Below are positions 30,628 through 39,584 of a DNA stretch of 64,000 bases, piece after piece. The stretch spans positions 1 to 64,000 of the forward strand of contig DAOUTW010000015.1 of NCBI GenBank assembly GCA_030668485.1, written 5' to 3'. A program made the position numbers and the translations under genes. The stretch's first letter is position 1, and every line of letters begins with the position of its first letter. Under the pieces are notes generated by a model that saw only the letters and a list, made by a program, of their open reading frames with translations, was not told the DNA's origin and did no database searches. Origin of the DNA: Candidatus Zixiibacteriota bacterium. Its GTDB lineage: Bacteria > Zixibacteria > MSB-5A5 > GN15 > JAAZOE01.

Positions 30628-32592
30628 ATGGCTGAGATTTCAATAGAGCTGCCGGACGGCAGCAAAAAGAATCACCCTGCCGGAGTGACCGGTCTGGAGA
30701 TAGCCAAGTCTATTTCCGGACGGCTGGCCAAAGAGGCAATTGCGGTCAAGGTCGACGGCCAGGCGATTGATCTATCGCGCCCGATAGAGAAAGACGCCTC
30801 GGTCCAGATCCTTACCTGGAATGACCGCGAGGGTAAGGAAATCTTCTGGCATTCGTCGGCCCATATCATGGCGCAGGCGGTTCTTGAGGTGTTTCCGGAA
30901 GCCAAACTTGCGATCGGCCCCCCGATTGAGGAGGGGTTTTATTACGATTTCGATGTGGAAAAGCCATTTTCACCGGAAGACCTTGAAAAAATAGAGAAGA
31001 AGATGGCGGCGATTGTCGCCGAGAACGCGACCTTCCATCGAGAAGTATGCGACCTCAACGAATTGATTGAAAAATGCCGGGCCCAGGGTGAAATCTATAA
31101 AGTCGAAATGCTCGAGGAAATGCCCGAGGGCGAGATTGTCACGGTGTACAAAGATTCCCGTTTCGAAGATATCTGTCGCGGACCTCATATTCCCTCGACC
31201 GGCCGGATTAAAGCTTGGAAGCTGATAGCTTCTTCGGGAGCCTATTGGCGCGGCTCGGAAGAAAATAAAATGCTCCAGCGGATTTACGGGGTGACTTACC
31301 CGAAGAAGAAAATGCTGGATGAGTATCTTGTAAAGCTGGCTGAGGCGGAAAAGCGGGATCATCGTAAACTGGGCAAGCAGATGGAACTGTTTATGATCTC
31401 GGAAGAGACCGGCCCCGGTCTGGTTCTCTGGATGCCGAAAGGCGGGGCGATCCGCCATGAGATCGAAAATTACTGGCGCGAAGAGCATTACAAGGGCGGT
31501 TATGAACTGGTTTACAGCCCTCATATCGCCAATCTTGAACTCTGGAACCGTTCCGGGCATACCGATTTCTATACCGAGGATATGTACAGCCCGATCGAGG
31601 TCGACAAAGGCAAATATCAGATCAGACCGATGAATTGCCCGTTTCATATCACCATGTTTGCCTCGCGGCTTCGTTCTTACCGCGAATTGCCGATGCGCTG
31701 GGCGGAACTGGGGACGGTCTATCGTTATGAGCGGGCGGGGGTGCTCCACGGCCTGATGCGGGTACGCGGGTTTACTCAGGACGATGCTCATATCTTTTGC
31801 CGTCCGGAGCAGATGGAAGATGAACTGATTCGATTAATCGATTTTTGCCTGCATGTTATCCGGGCGTTCGGTTTTGAGGATTTCGATATTTATTTGTCGA
31901 CTCGTCCGGAAAAGGCAATCGGAGAACCGGCCGATTGGGAAGCGGCACAAAAGGGCTTGCGCAAAGCGCTCGAGTTTCATAAATTAGACTACCAGGTCGA
32001 TGAGGGCGGCGGCGCCTTCTACGGCCCGAAAATAGATATTAAGATCAAGGATGCTCTGGGGCGTTCGTGGCAGTGCTCCACTCTCCAGTTTGATTTTACT
32101 CAGCCGGAACGGTTTGATCTTTCGTATGTAGATCAGAACGGAGAGAAGAAAAGGCCGCTGATGATACACCGCGCCCTGCTCGGCTCCTTGGAAAGGTTCT
32201 TAGGAACTCTGATAGAGCATTATGCCGGCGATTTTCCGCTCTGGCTGGCTCCGGTGCAAGTCAGGTTATTACCGGTGACCGACAGGGCCCTTCAGTATAC
32301 GACTGATCTGAAGGAAAAACTTTTCGCTGCCGGTGTACGCGTCGAGTTGGATGAGCGTTCGGAAAAGATCGGCCACAAGATCCGCGAAGCGGAATTGGAC
32401 AAGGTGCCGATTATGCTCATTATAGGTGATCGCGAGAGTGAGTCGGGCCAGGTTTCGGTCCGCCGCCGTGGTTTGGGCGACATCGGTTCAATGGGCGCCA
32501 AAGAGCTTTTGGACGGCCTTGTTGAAGAGATTAGATTAAGAAGTAATATGCCTCTGGTTGGTCAGGGGCAAAAGAAGGAGGAACGGGTATAA
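30628..32592 (+). CDS. thrS: Threonyl-tRNA synthetase
   Basis: Charges tRNA-Thr. The 654-residue protein has an N-terminal TGS domain (about 1-62), the editing domain with HSSAHIMAQAVLEVFP (the HxxxH metal-like motif), the class II catalytic core with RPMNCPFHITMF (zinc ligand Cys), YRYERAGVLHGLMRVRGFTQDDAHIF and RALLGSLERFLGTLIEHYAG, and a C-terminal anticodon-binding domain. The length is standard. No good Shine-Dalgarno precedes the ATG, and a hairpin abuts it. infC overlaps its stop, as in many bacteria. Confidence 0.97.
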   Translation: MAEISIELPDGSKKNHPAGVTGLEIAKSISGRLAKEAIAVKVDGQAIDLSRPIEKDASVQILTWNDREGKEIFWHSSAHIMAQAVLEVFPEAKLAIGPPIEEGFYYDFDVEKPFSPEDLEKIEKKMAAIVAENATFHREVCDLNELIEKCRAQGEIYKVEMLEEMPEGEIVTVYKDSRFEDICRGPHIPSTGRIKAWKLIASSGAYWRGSEENKMLQRIYGVTYPKKKMLDEYLVKLAEAEKRDHRKLGKQMELFMISEETGPGLVLWMPKGGAIRHEIENYWREEHYKGGYELVYSPHIANLELWNRSGHTDFYTEDMYSPIEVDKGKYQIRPMNCPFHITMFASRLRSYRELPMRWAELGTVYRYERAGVLHGLMRVRGFTQDDAHIFCRPEQMEDELIRLIDFCLHVIRAFGFEDFDIYLSTRPEKAIGEPADWEAAQKGLRKALEFHKLDYQVDEGGGAFYGPKIDIKIKDALGRSWQCSTLQFDFTQPERFDLSYVDQNGEKKRPLMIHRALLGSLERFLGTLIEHYAGDFPLWLAPVQVRLLPVTDRALQYTTDLKEKLFAAGVRVELDERSEKIGHKIREAELDKVPIMLIIGDRESESGQVSVRRRGLGDIGSMGAKELLDGLVEEIRLRSNMPLVGQGQKKEERV

Positions 32593-33209
32593 AGAAAAAC
32601 GAGATTCGGGTCAATACTCAGATAAGGGTTTCACCCATCAGGCTGATTGGCCCGGATGGTGAGCAGGTCGGAATTATTCCGACGCGTGAGGCTCTTGAGC
32701 GGGCCCGCGAAGCGGGTTTGGATTTGGTGGAAGTATCGCCAACTGCCCGTCCGCCGGTCTGTCGTATCCTTGATTACGGGAAATATAAGTACAATCAGGC
32801 GAAGAAAGCGGCTACTTCGCGCAAAAAGCAGCATAACGTATGTATCAAGGGTATGCGTTTCAGACCCAAAATTGAAGAACACGATTATCAGTTTAAGAAA
32901 AAACATGTGCTGACGTTTTTGGAACAGGGCAATAAGGTTAAGTGTTTTGTTCTGTTTCGCGGACGGGAAAAGGCACATACCGAGTTTGGGCGTAAAATCC
33001 TCGACCGGTTGGCTGAAGACTTGAAGGAAATTGCAACGATGGAAAACAGGCCGAAAATGGAAGGGCACAGCATGAATATGTTGCTGGCTCCCCTGGCCAG
33101 TGCCATCAAAGTACCGGCCGAACCGCCGTCCAAGAAATCCGCCAAGCCCGACAAAAAGCCGGTCCCATCGGAGCCCGTTGCCTCGGATGAACAGGTCGAC
33201 GGAAATTAG
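32589..33209 (+). CDS. infC: Translation initiation factor IF-3 with an AUA start codon
   Basis: IF-3 binds the 30S subunit and proofreads start codon choice. The 206-residue product has the N-terminal domain (NEIRVNTQIRVSPIRLIGPD, ALERAREAGLDLVEVSP, PPVCRILDYGKYKY) and the C-terminal domain (GMRFRPKIEEHDYQFK). The first in-frame ATG or GTG would remove part of the conserved N-terminus, but ATA at 32589 stands seven bases after a perfect AAGGAGG (32575-32581) and is followed by KKNEIRVN, the usual beginning. Rare start codons (AUU, AUA, AUC) are characteristic of infC and give IF-3 autoregulation. A Lys/Pro/Ser-rich tail of about 30 residues follows the domain. Confidence 0.92.
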   Translation: MKKNEIRVNTQIRVSPIRLIGPDGEQVGIIPTREALERAREAGLDLVEVSPTARPPVCRILDYGKYKYNQAKKAATSRKKQHNVCIKGMRFRPKIEEHDYQFKKKHVLTFLEQGNKVKCFVLFRGREKAHTEFGRKILDRLAEDLKEIATMENRPKMEGHSMNMLLAPLASAIKVPAEPPSKKSAKPDKKPVPSEPVASDEQVDGN

Positions 33210-33226
33210 TTAGCTGGAGATAGATT

Positions 33227-33421
33227 ATGCCGAAGATGAAAACCAATCGATCCGCTGCCAAGCGTATAAAGAAAACCGCAAGCGGTAAACTGAAACGATT
33301 TAAATCGATGCACAGTCATATTCTGACCAAGAAGACGACCAAGCGCAAACGGAATCTACGGAAAGCTACCATGATTGCCCATTCCGATTTAAGACGATTC
33401 AGCGTAATGCTTCCCAATTGA
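33227..33421 (+). CDS. rpmI: Ribosomal protein bL35
   Basis: A small, very basic protein of the large subunit (64 residues): [39 protein letters not shown]. It lies between infC and rplT in the universal infC-rpmI-rplT order. Confidence 0.97.
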   Translation: MPKMKTNRSAAKRIKKTASGKLKRFKSMHSHILTKKTTKRKRNLRKATMIAHSDLRRFSVMLPN

Positions 33422-33488
33422 TTGAAGCCTGAATTAATGGGATTGGAAGTTTTTACGCAGTAATGCAGTAATAAGGAGAAAGATCAAC

Positions 33489-33836
33489 ATGCCACGCGCG
33501 AAAAATAACGTTGCCGCGAAACATAGACATAAAAAAGTTCTCAAAAAGGCCCGAGGCTACTACGGCGGCCGTAGCCGCCTGTATCGCACTGCCATCGAGA
33601 CGGTGCACAAAAGCCTGAAGTACGCCTATCGTGACCGGCGCAACAAAAAGCGGGAATTCCGTCGTCTCTGGATCACGAGAATCTCGGCCGCGGCCAAAAT
33701 GTGCGGCGTTAATTATTCTTCCTTTATGGATCGCCTCAAGAAATCAGGAATCGATCTTGATCGCAAGACGCTGGCTGATATTGCTGTCCGCGATATGAGT
33801 ACTTTCGAGCGTCTGGTGGAAATGACCAAAGCCTGA
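33489..33836 (+). CDS. rplT: Ribosomal protein bL20
   Basis: bL20 is needed for early 50S assembly. The 115-residue protein has the expected basic N-terminal extension ([25 protein letters not shown]) and C-terminal domain ([23 protein letters not shown]). In other bacteria bL20 represses the rpmI-rplT message; the 67-base gap before it shows no obvious pseudoknot to my eye. The ATG follows AAGGAGAAA. Confidence 0.97.
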   Translation: MPRAKNNVAAKHRHKKVLKKARGYYGGRSRLYRTAIETVHKSLKYAYRDRRNKKREFRRLWITRISAAAKMCGVNYSSFMDRLKKSGIDLDRKTLADIAVRDMSTFERLVEMTKA

Positions 33837-33843
33837 TTTCACA

Positions 33844-34860
33844 ATGGATATTGCCGAACAATTACAAAAAATCGGACAAACCGCCAGAGAAGAGATGTCG
33901 GCGGCCGATTCGGCTGATGTTCTGGAAAAACTCCGTGTCCATTATCTGGGCAAAAAGGGAGAACTGACATCAATCCTGCGCGGCCTGAAAGACCTCTCCC
34001 GAGAAGAGAAGCGGGAGGTCGGCGGACAGGCCAATAAACTCAAGACGGAACTCGATCGGATTATAGAGGACCGCCGCGAGGAACTCTCTTCCGCCATTTC
34101 CATCGACAGTTCTTTCGATTTCACTTTGCCGGGGCGTCCCCGTCATTACGGCCACCGCCACTTGGTTACGATCGTTATGGACCAGATCAACGGTATTTTT
34201 CAGAGGATGGGGTTTGAAATCGCTGACGGTCCCGATATCGAGAGCGATTACTACAACTTCGAAGCGCTGAATTTCCCTCCCGATCATCCGGCTCGCGACG
34301 AGCAGGATACTTTCTATGTCGAAGGCGGATCGTTGTTGCGGACTCATACCTCCGGCGTCCAGATTCGCGAATTTGAGAAACGTAAACCACCGGTCAAAAT
34401 TATCGCTCCGGGCAAAGTCTTCCGCAATGAGGCGGTAAATGCCCGAAGTTATTGCGTTTTTCATCAGGTCGAAGGTTTTTACGTCGATGAAAACGTTACC
34501 TTCGGAGACCTGAAAGGGGTTCTCGAGGCGTTTTGTTACGAATTCTTTCAGGAAAGCGTCCAATTGCGCTTTCGGCCCAGCTTTTTCCCATTCACCGAAC
34601 CATCGGCCGAAGTCGACGTTCGCTGTTTTCTCTGTAACGGCAAAGGTTGCAGCCTGTGCAAACATGAAGGATGGCTGGAAATCCTGGGTTGCGGTATGAT
34701 CGATCCCGAAGTGTTCAAAGCTGTCGGATATGATTCTGATAAAGTGACCGGATATGCCTTCGGCATAGGGGTGGAGCGTCCCGCTCTGCTGAAGCATCGG
34801 GTCAATGATATCCGTCTGCTATTTGAAAACGATATCAGATTTATTAAACAGTTCCGTTGA
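33844..34860 (+). CDS. pheS: Phenylalanyl-tRNA synthetase alpha subunit
   Basis: The catalytic subunit of the (alpha-beta)2 enzyme. The 338-residue protein has an N-terminal coiled coil (about 1-90), then the class II core: HLVTIVMDQINGIFQRMGF, NFEALNFPPDHPARDEQDTF, TSGVQIREFE, FHQVEGFYVDE and the motif 3 region GYAFGIGVERPALLKH. It has the usual zinc-free-looking CFLCNGKGCSLCK stretch as well. It is followed by pheT after three bases. Confidence 0.97.
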   Translation: MDIAEQLQKIGQTAREEMSAADSADVLEKLRVHYLGKKGELTSILRGLKDLSREEKREVGGQANKLKTELDRIIEDRREELSSAISIDSSFDFTLPGRPRHYGHRHLVTIVMDQINGIFQRMGFEIADGPDIESDYYNFEALNFPPDHPARDEQDTFYVEGGSLLRTHTSGVQIREFEKRKPPVKIIAPGKVFRNEAVNARSYCVFHQVEGFYVDENVTFGDLKGVLEAFCYEFFQESVQLRFRPSFFPFTEPSAEVDVRCFLCNGKGCSLCKHEGWLEILGCGMIDPEVFKAVGYDSDKVTGYAFGIGVERPALLKHRVNDIRLLFENDIRFIKQFR

Positions 34861-34863
34861 CAT

Positions 34864-37242
34864 ATGAAACTTACGTTTAACTGGTTAAAAGAAAAATCCG
34901 GTGTGGACTGGTCTGTCGAAGAGATGGAAGACCGTCTGACTCGCTCCGGAACGGCAGGGGTTGCCCACAAAATAAATCCCGACCATTTCAAAGAAGTGGT
35001 TGTCGGGCAGGTTACCAAACTCGATAAACATCCCAATGCCGACAAGCTGCTCGTGACCGAGGTTAACACCGGCGATGCGACTCATACCATAATCTGCGGG
35101 GCGCCTAATTGTGCGGTCGGGCAGAAAGTTGTGGTAGCCTTGCCGGGGGCCAATCTAAAAGGCGAATTCAAGGTCAAAGAAATAAAAATGCGCGGTGTTG
35201 AATCGGCCGGGATGATCTGTGCCGAGGATGAACTGGGGCTTTCCGACGATCACTCCGGCATAATGGTTCTCGACGACGAGGCGCCTTTGGGCCGGCCGGT
35301 CTTCGACTATCTGGCTCTTGATGATGCCGTCATCGATTTCGAGATCACACCCAATCGGCCCGATTGCCTTTCAGCCGTCGGAGTCGCCCGCGAGATCGCG
35401 GTTCTGGCCCAAAAAGACTTTATTGTCAAAATTGATGAACCCAAAGAGGTAGACAAGAAGGCCTCCGACTATATAAAGGTGGTTATTGACGATCCTGATG
35501 GATGTCCGAGGTATACCGCTCGAATTATTGAAAATATCACCATCGGCGAATCGCCCTGGTGGCTGCGTAAACGATTGCTCAATTGCGGCATCCGCCCGAT
35601 CAACAATATTGTCGATATCACCAATTATGTTATGCTCGAGACCGGGCATCCGCTCCATGCTTTTGATTATGATCGTTTCGGGTCCAAAGAAGTCATCGTC
35701 CGCCGTGCCAGAGCGGGTGAAAAATTTATTACTCTCGATAATCAGGAACATGAACTCGACGACTCCATCCTGCTTATCACCAATGGGGAAAAAGGTGTTG
35801 CCGCCGCCGGTGTCATGGGCGGACTCGAATCCGAAGTCGAAAACGAGACTACGACCATTCTTCTCGAAGCGGCCTACTTCAACCCGACCGTAATCCGACG
35901 TTCGTCACAGAAACTCGGTATCTCTTCCGAATCATCCTATCGTTTCGAGCGCGGAGTCGACCCCAACGGTGTCGTGGCAGCGGCCGATCGCACGGCCGCC
36001 CTGATGGCCGAACTGGCCGGGGGCCGGGTCTTGGCGGGGGTGGTTGACAATTACCCGAAGAAAATATCACCGGTCAAAATTGAGCTGCGTCCCGAACAGG
36101 TCAAACGAATTCTGGGGGCCGATATTCCGGTCTTGTTCATGGAAAAAACTTTGCGCGGGCTGGGCTTGGAAGTTGAGACCGGATCAGCCCTCAAGACCTT
36201 AGCACCGACCAATCGCCCCGATCTGGTCCGTGAAATCGACCTGGTCGAGGAAATCGCCCGTATTTACGGTCTGGACAAAATTCCTACTGCTAGACAAAAT
36301 GGCGGTCCTCTGTTTACACCTTCGCATCGTCGCGATACCATCAAAGAGGATTTACGCCGGATCCTTAACGGTTTTGGTTTCGAAGAGACACTCAGCAGCG
36401 GGATGGCTCATGCCGGCCGTCTGGAAAGAGTCGATTCCACCCTTGATCCGATCAAGGTGACCAATCAATTGTCGGATGAATTTGCCGCCATGCGCACCAG
36501 GATACTATATTCACTTCTGGTTTCAACGGGGAATAATATTCGTCACCGCAATATCGATATCAATATTTTCGAAATCGGCCGCGTATATCTCAAAGAAAAG
36601 TCCGGCCCGGTCGAGCCGACATATCTCGGGCTTCTGATGACCGGCCAGACCGAAGATGTATATTGGAAAAGCCAGGCGGCACCATCCGATTTGTTTGAGG
36701 TCAAGGGAATAGTGGAGGCGGTCGCTGACAGCTTGGGACTGAATTCCCCGGTTTTGAAAGCAATCGCGATACCGGGATATGACAAGCACTATTCGTACGA
36801 AGTGCTCATTGACGATCAGAAGGTAGGTTCCGTCGGCCAGGTTGACAAAAAAGTGGCTCGATTGTTCGATATCAAGCAGAATTGTCTGGCCGCCGAGCTG
36901 CATGTGGAAAAACTGATAGAACTGTATCAGGGTCTCAAAGAATATAAGCCGTTACCCAAATTTCCGGCTTCTTCACGCGATATAGCCGTTATCGTCGATC
37001 TGTCGGTACCGGCCGCGAAAATCCGGGAAGCGATAATCGCATCGGGTGGGGAGCTATTGGAATCGGTGAAGATATTTGACCTGTTTATCGGTGAAGCGGT
37101 GCCGGAAGGAAAGAAATCGCTCGCTTTCGGAATTAATTTCCGATCGGCGGAAAAAACACTGGAGGACGAAGAGGTCGATAAAACCCATGGCCAAATCGTC
37201 GCCCATCTGGAAAAAAGTTTCAATGCCCGGCTGAGGGAGTAA
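34864..37242 (+). CDS. pheT: Phenylalanyl-tRNA synthetase beta subunit
   Basis: The beta subunit binds and edits tRNA-Phe. The 792-residue protein has the tRNA-binding OB domain (about 40-150; HPNADKLLVTEVNTGD, GAPNC), the B3/B4 editing domain (RPINNIVDITNYVMLETGHPLHAFDYD), the B5 domain (PVKIELRPEQVKRILG), the pseudo-catalytic core and the C-terminal ferredoxin-like anticodon domain (KFPASSRDIAVIVD). The length is standard. Confidence 0.97.
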   Translation: MKLTFNWLKEKSGVDWSVEEMEDRLTRSGTAGVAHKINPDHFKEVVVGQVTKLDKHPNADKLLVTEVNTGDATHTIICGAPNCAVGQKVVVALPGANLKGEFKVKEIKMRGVESAGMICAEDELGLSDDHSGIMVLDDEAPLGRPVFDYLALDDAVIDFEITPNRPDCLSAVGVAREIAVLAQKDFIVKIDEPKEVDKKASDYIKVVIDDPDGCPRYTARIIENITIGESPWWLRKRLLNCGIRPINNIVDITNYVMLETGHPLHAFDYDRFGSKEVIVRRARAGEKFITLDNQEHELDDSILLITNGEKGVAAAGVMGGLESEVENETTTILLEAAYFNPTVIRRSSQKLGISSESSYRFERGVDPNGVVAAADRTAALMAELAGGRVLAGVVDNYPKKISPVKIELRPEQVKRILGADIPVLFMEKTLRGLGLEVETGSALKTLAPTNRPDLVREIDLVEEIARIYGLDKIPTARQNGGPLFTPSHRRDTIKEDLRRILNGFGFEETLSSGMAHAGRLERVDSTLDPIKVTNQLSDEFAAMRTRILYSLLVSTGNNIRHRNIDINIFEIGRVYLKEKSGPVEPTYLGLLMTGQTEDVYWKSQAAPSDLFEVKGIVEAVADSLGLNSPVLKAIAIPGYDKHYSYEVLIDDQKVGSVGQVDKKVARLFDIKQNCLAAELHVEKLIELYQGLKEYKPLPKFPASSRDIAVIVDLSVPAAKIREAIIASGGELLESVKIFDLFIGEAVPEGKKSLAFGINFRSAEKTLEDEEVDKTHGQIVAHLEKSFNARLRE

Positions 37243-37246
37243 TGAG

Positions 37247-37513
37247 ATGGAATTGGATGCACTTAACAAATTGGAAGAGCGTATCAGCAGAGCGATTACT
37301 CATATCGAAAAGCTGACCGATGCAAAAAAAGAGCTGACAGATAAAAACGAAGAGCTTTTGTCCAAAATCGACGAGCTTGAAAAAGAATTGAAAGATAAAG
37401 AGTCAACACTGCGGAGTCTGGAGAAACAATCGGGCCAGATCTCCGAAAAAGTCAAGGAAAAGGTTGAGGGATTGCTCAGTAGAATAGAGAATTATGAGAA
37501 AAGCCTGACCTAA
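37247..37513 (+). CDS. Small coiled-coil protein (ZapB-like)
   Basis: The 88 residues are one continuous charged coiled coil (LEERISRAITHIEKLTDAKKELTDKNEELLSKIDELEKELKDKE). Proteins of this kind between pheT and zapA are commonly annotated as cell-division ZapB-like. The function is inferred from the location and the coiled coil only. ATG at 37247 follows the pheT stop by four bases. Confidence 0.7.
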   Translation: MELDALNKLEERISRAITHIEKLTDAKKELTDKNEELLSKIDELEKELKDKESTLRSLEKQSGQISEKVKEKVEGLLSRIENYEKSLT

Positions 37514-37520
37514 TTTATCC

Positions 37521-37550
37521 TTGACAAGGTATTAAATTCTGGAGTATATT
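37521..37550 (+). promoter_or_regulatory. Sigma-70-type promoter before zapA
   Basis: TTGACA (37521-37526), 18 bases, TATATT (37545-37550). It lies between the coiled-coil gene and zapA and would drive the zapA-rny-ymdB-folD group. Confidence 0.65.
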
Positions 37551-37617
37551 GTAAATCGTTGAAGAAGAGTGAGTTATTCCCTGATATAGAGGATTGAACA
37601 TAGGGCTGGTTGAAGAT

Positions 37618-37920
37618 ATGGATTCGCCGAAAAATCGTGTGCGTGTTAACATATATGGTGAGGAATATACTGTCCGTTCTGACGGCGACGAGGATTATAT
37701 CCGTTCGGTGTCCGATTATGTAGATCGTAAGATGCGTGAAATATCGGATAAAATCACGAACAAATCGCCAGCACGTGTGGCGATTCTGGCGGCGCTGAAT
37801 ATCACCGATGAATATTTCAAAGAGAAGAAATTGGAAAATAAAGACATTTCCTCCTTTGAAAAGCGCGCCAGCGATATAATCACCATGCTTGATGATAAGT
37901 TGTCGGATACGTCAGAATAG
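37618..37920 (+). CDS. zapA: Cell division protein ZapA
   Basis: ZapA promotes FtsZ bundling at the Z ring. The ~100-residue protein shows the family N-terminal domain: NRVRVNIYGEEYTVRSDGDEDYIRSVSDYVDRKMREI, followed by ARVAILAALNITDEYFKEK and a helical tail. ATG at 37618 is preferred to TTG at 37594, whose putative ribosome site is too close. The 98-base gap to rny contains no 6S RNA-like structure that I can see. Confidence 0.88.
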   Translation: MDSPKNRVRVNIYGEEYTVRSDGDEDYIRSVSDYVDRKMREISDKITNKSPARVAILAALNITDEYFKEKKLENKDISSFEKRASDIITMLDDKLSDTSE

Positions 37921-38018
37921 AACCTCCGGCCCCAAGTCCACATATCCTCTGTTTCCACTCTCTTCATTTACAACATAGATTTCAACATAGATTGCCTTGA
38001 AGGGCGAGGTGAAGAATC

Positions 38019-39584
38019 ATGGAAACTACGAGCATGGTTGTCCTGATTACCCTTTTGGCTGTTATTATTTCATCCGCGACCGCTTGGTTCCTTTCCCGCC
38101 GGATCGGTGACCGGAAGCTGGCCAATGCTGATGAATTTGCCAAGAAGATAATCGCTGAAGCTGAAAAAGAAGCTGCCATAAAGAAAAAAGAAGTGGCTCT
38201 GGAAGCCAAAGATGAGTGGTTTAAATCCAAGGCCAATTTTGAAAAGGAAATCCAGAGTAAAAAGGCGGAACTGGCCAAAAGTGAAAAGCGAAGTTCCGAA
38301 CGGGAGCATGATCTCAGGCGGAAAACCGAAACGTTCCAGGGCCGCGAAAAGAAAATTGAGGAAAAAGAACGGGTGCTGGCCGGCCGGGAAAAAGGGATCG
38401 ATATCCATGAGAAGGAGTTGGAACGACTGATCGGCGATCAGAATATTCAACTCGAAAAAATATCGGGTATGTCCTCGGAAGAGGCCAAACAGATCTTGAT
38501 CGAAAATATGATGGGCAAGGCGAAGATGGAAGCGGCGGCATTGGCCAAGGAGATCAAGGACAAAGCTGAGCGTGAAGCCGAAAAAGAAGCCAAGGATATC
38601 ATTATCCAGGCTATCCATCGCTGTGCCGCCGATCATACGGTCGAGTCGACCGTTTCGGTCGTGAACCTGCCCAATGATGAGATGAAAGGCCGGATTATCG
38701 GCCGCGAAGGACGAAATATCCGTTCCTTTGAAACCGCTACCGGTATCGATGTTATCGTCGATGATACTCCCGAGGCGGTTATCCTGTCGGGATACGATCC
38801 GATCAGGCGGGAAATCGCCCGGATGTCGCTGGAAAAACTGGTGGTCGACGGCCGAATCCATCCGACGCGGATCGAAGAGGTGGTCGCCAAAGCGGAAAAA
38901 GATATGGACGTCATCATCCGCGAGACCGGCGAACAGGCTGCCTTCGATATCGGGATCCACGGCCTCCATCTGGAAATTATCAAACTCCTCGGCAAGCTCA
39001 AATACCGTACCAGTTACGGTCAGAATGTCCTGGCTCACTGCTGCGAGGTGGCAATGCTGGCGGGAATTATGGCGACAGAACTGAAACTCGATTCGGTATT
39101 GGCGAAAAGGGCCGGGTTGCTGCACGATATCGGCAAAGCGGTTGACCGTGATACCGAGGGTACCCACACTCAGATCGGCGCCAAAATATTGACCCGCTTA
39201 AATGAGAACCCGATCGTGATCAATGCCGTCGAGTCGCATCATGGCGACGTTCCCAAAGAGACGGTTTACCCGGTGTTGATCCAGGCTGCCGATGCCATCT
39301 CGGGATCGCGGCCGGGTGCCCGAAGGGAACCTCTCGAAAGTTATATCAAGCGCCTGGAAAAATTGGAGGATCTGGCCGACAGTTTCAAAGGTGTGGCCAA
39401 AGCTTATGCCATCCAGGCCGGTCGTGAAATCCGAGTTATCGTCGAATGCGATCGGATGGATGATTTGGCGTCCTCGATTCTTGCCTCCGATATTGCCCAG
39501 AAAATCGAAAGTGAAATGGAGTATCCGGGACAAATTAAAGTCACCGTCATTCGCGAAATGCGCTCAGTGGAGTATGCTAAATAA
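38019..39584 (+). CDS. rny: Ribonuclease Y
   Basis: RNase Y is a membrane-anchored endoribonuclease that initiates mRNA decay. The 521-residue protein has one N-terminal membrane helix (about 5-25), a long coiled coil (35-200), a KH domain (NDEMKGRIIGREGRNIRSFE) and an HD domain (AGLLHDIGKAVD, then SHHGDVPKETVYPVLIQAADAIS). The length and order match well-studied homologs. The start is ATG at 38019 with GAGGTGA upstream. ymdB overlaps by one base. Confidence 0.97.
   Translation: METTSMVVLITLLAVIISSATAWFLSRRIGDRKLANADEFAKKIIAEAEKEAAIKKKEVALEAKDEWFKSKANFEKEIQSKKAELAKSEKRSSEREHDLRRKTETFQGREKKIEEKERVLAGREKGIDIHEKELERLIGDQNIQLEKISGMSSEEAKQILIENMMGKAKMEAAALAKEIKDKAEREAEKEAKDIIIQAIHRCAADHTVESTVSVVNLPNDEMKGRIIGREGRNIRSFETATGIDVIVDDTPEAVILSGYDPIRREIARMSLEKLVVDGRIHPTRIEEVVAKAEKDMDVIIRETGEQAAFDIGIHGLHLEIIKLLGKLKYRTSYGQNVLAHCCEVAMLAGIMATELKLDSVLAKRAGLLHDIGKAVDRDTEGTHTQIGAKILTRLNENPIVINAVESHHGDVPKETVYPVLIQAADAISGSRPGARREPLESYIKRLEKLEDLADSFKGVAKAYAIQAGREIRVIVECDRMDDLASSILASDIAQKIESEMEYPGQIKVTVIREMRSVEYAK

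Noticed and set aside
32718-33209. IF-3 starting at ATG-type codon 32718
   Set aside because: This would delete the conserved N-terminal domain, which is present in frame back to ATA 32589.
37921-38018. 6S RNA after zapA
   Set aside because: The gap is only 98 bases and I see no long bulged hairpin characteristic of 6S RNA.
38070-39167. A 365-codon minus-strand frame across rny
   Set aside because: It is antisense to the KH and HD domains of RNase Y, with no ribosome site or recognisable domain.
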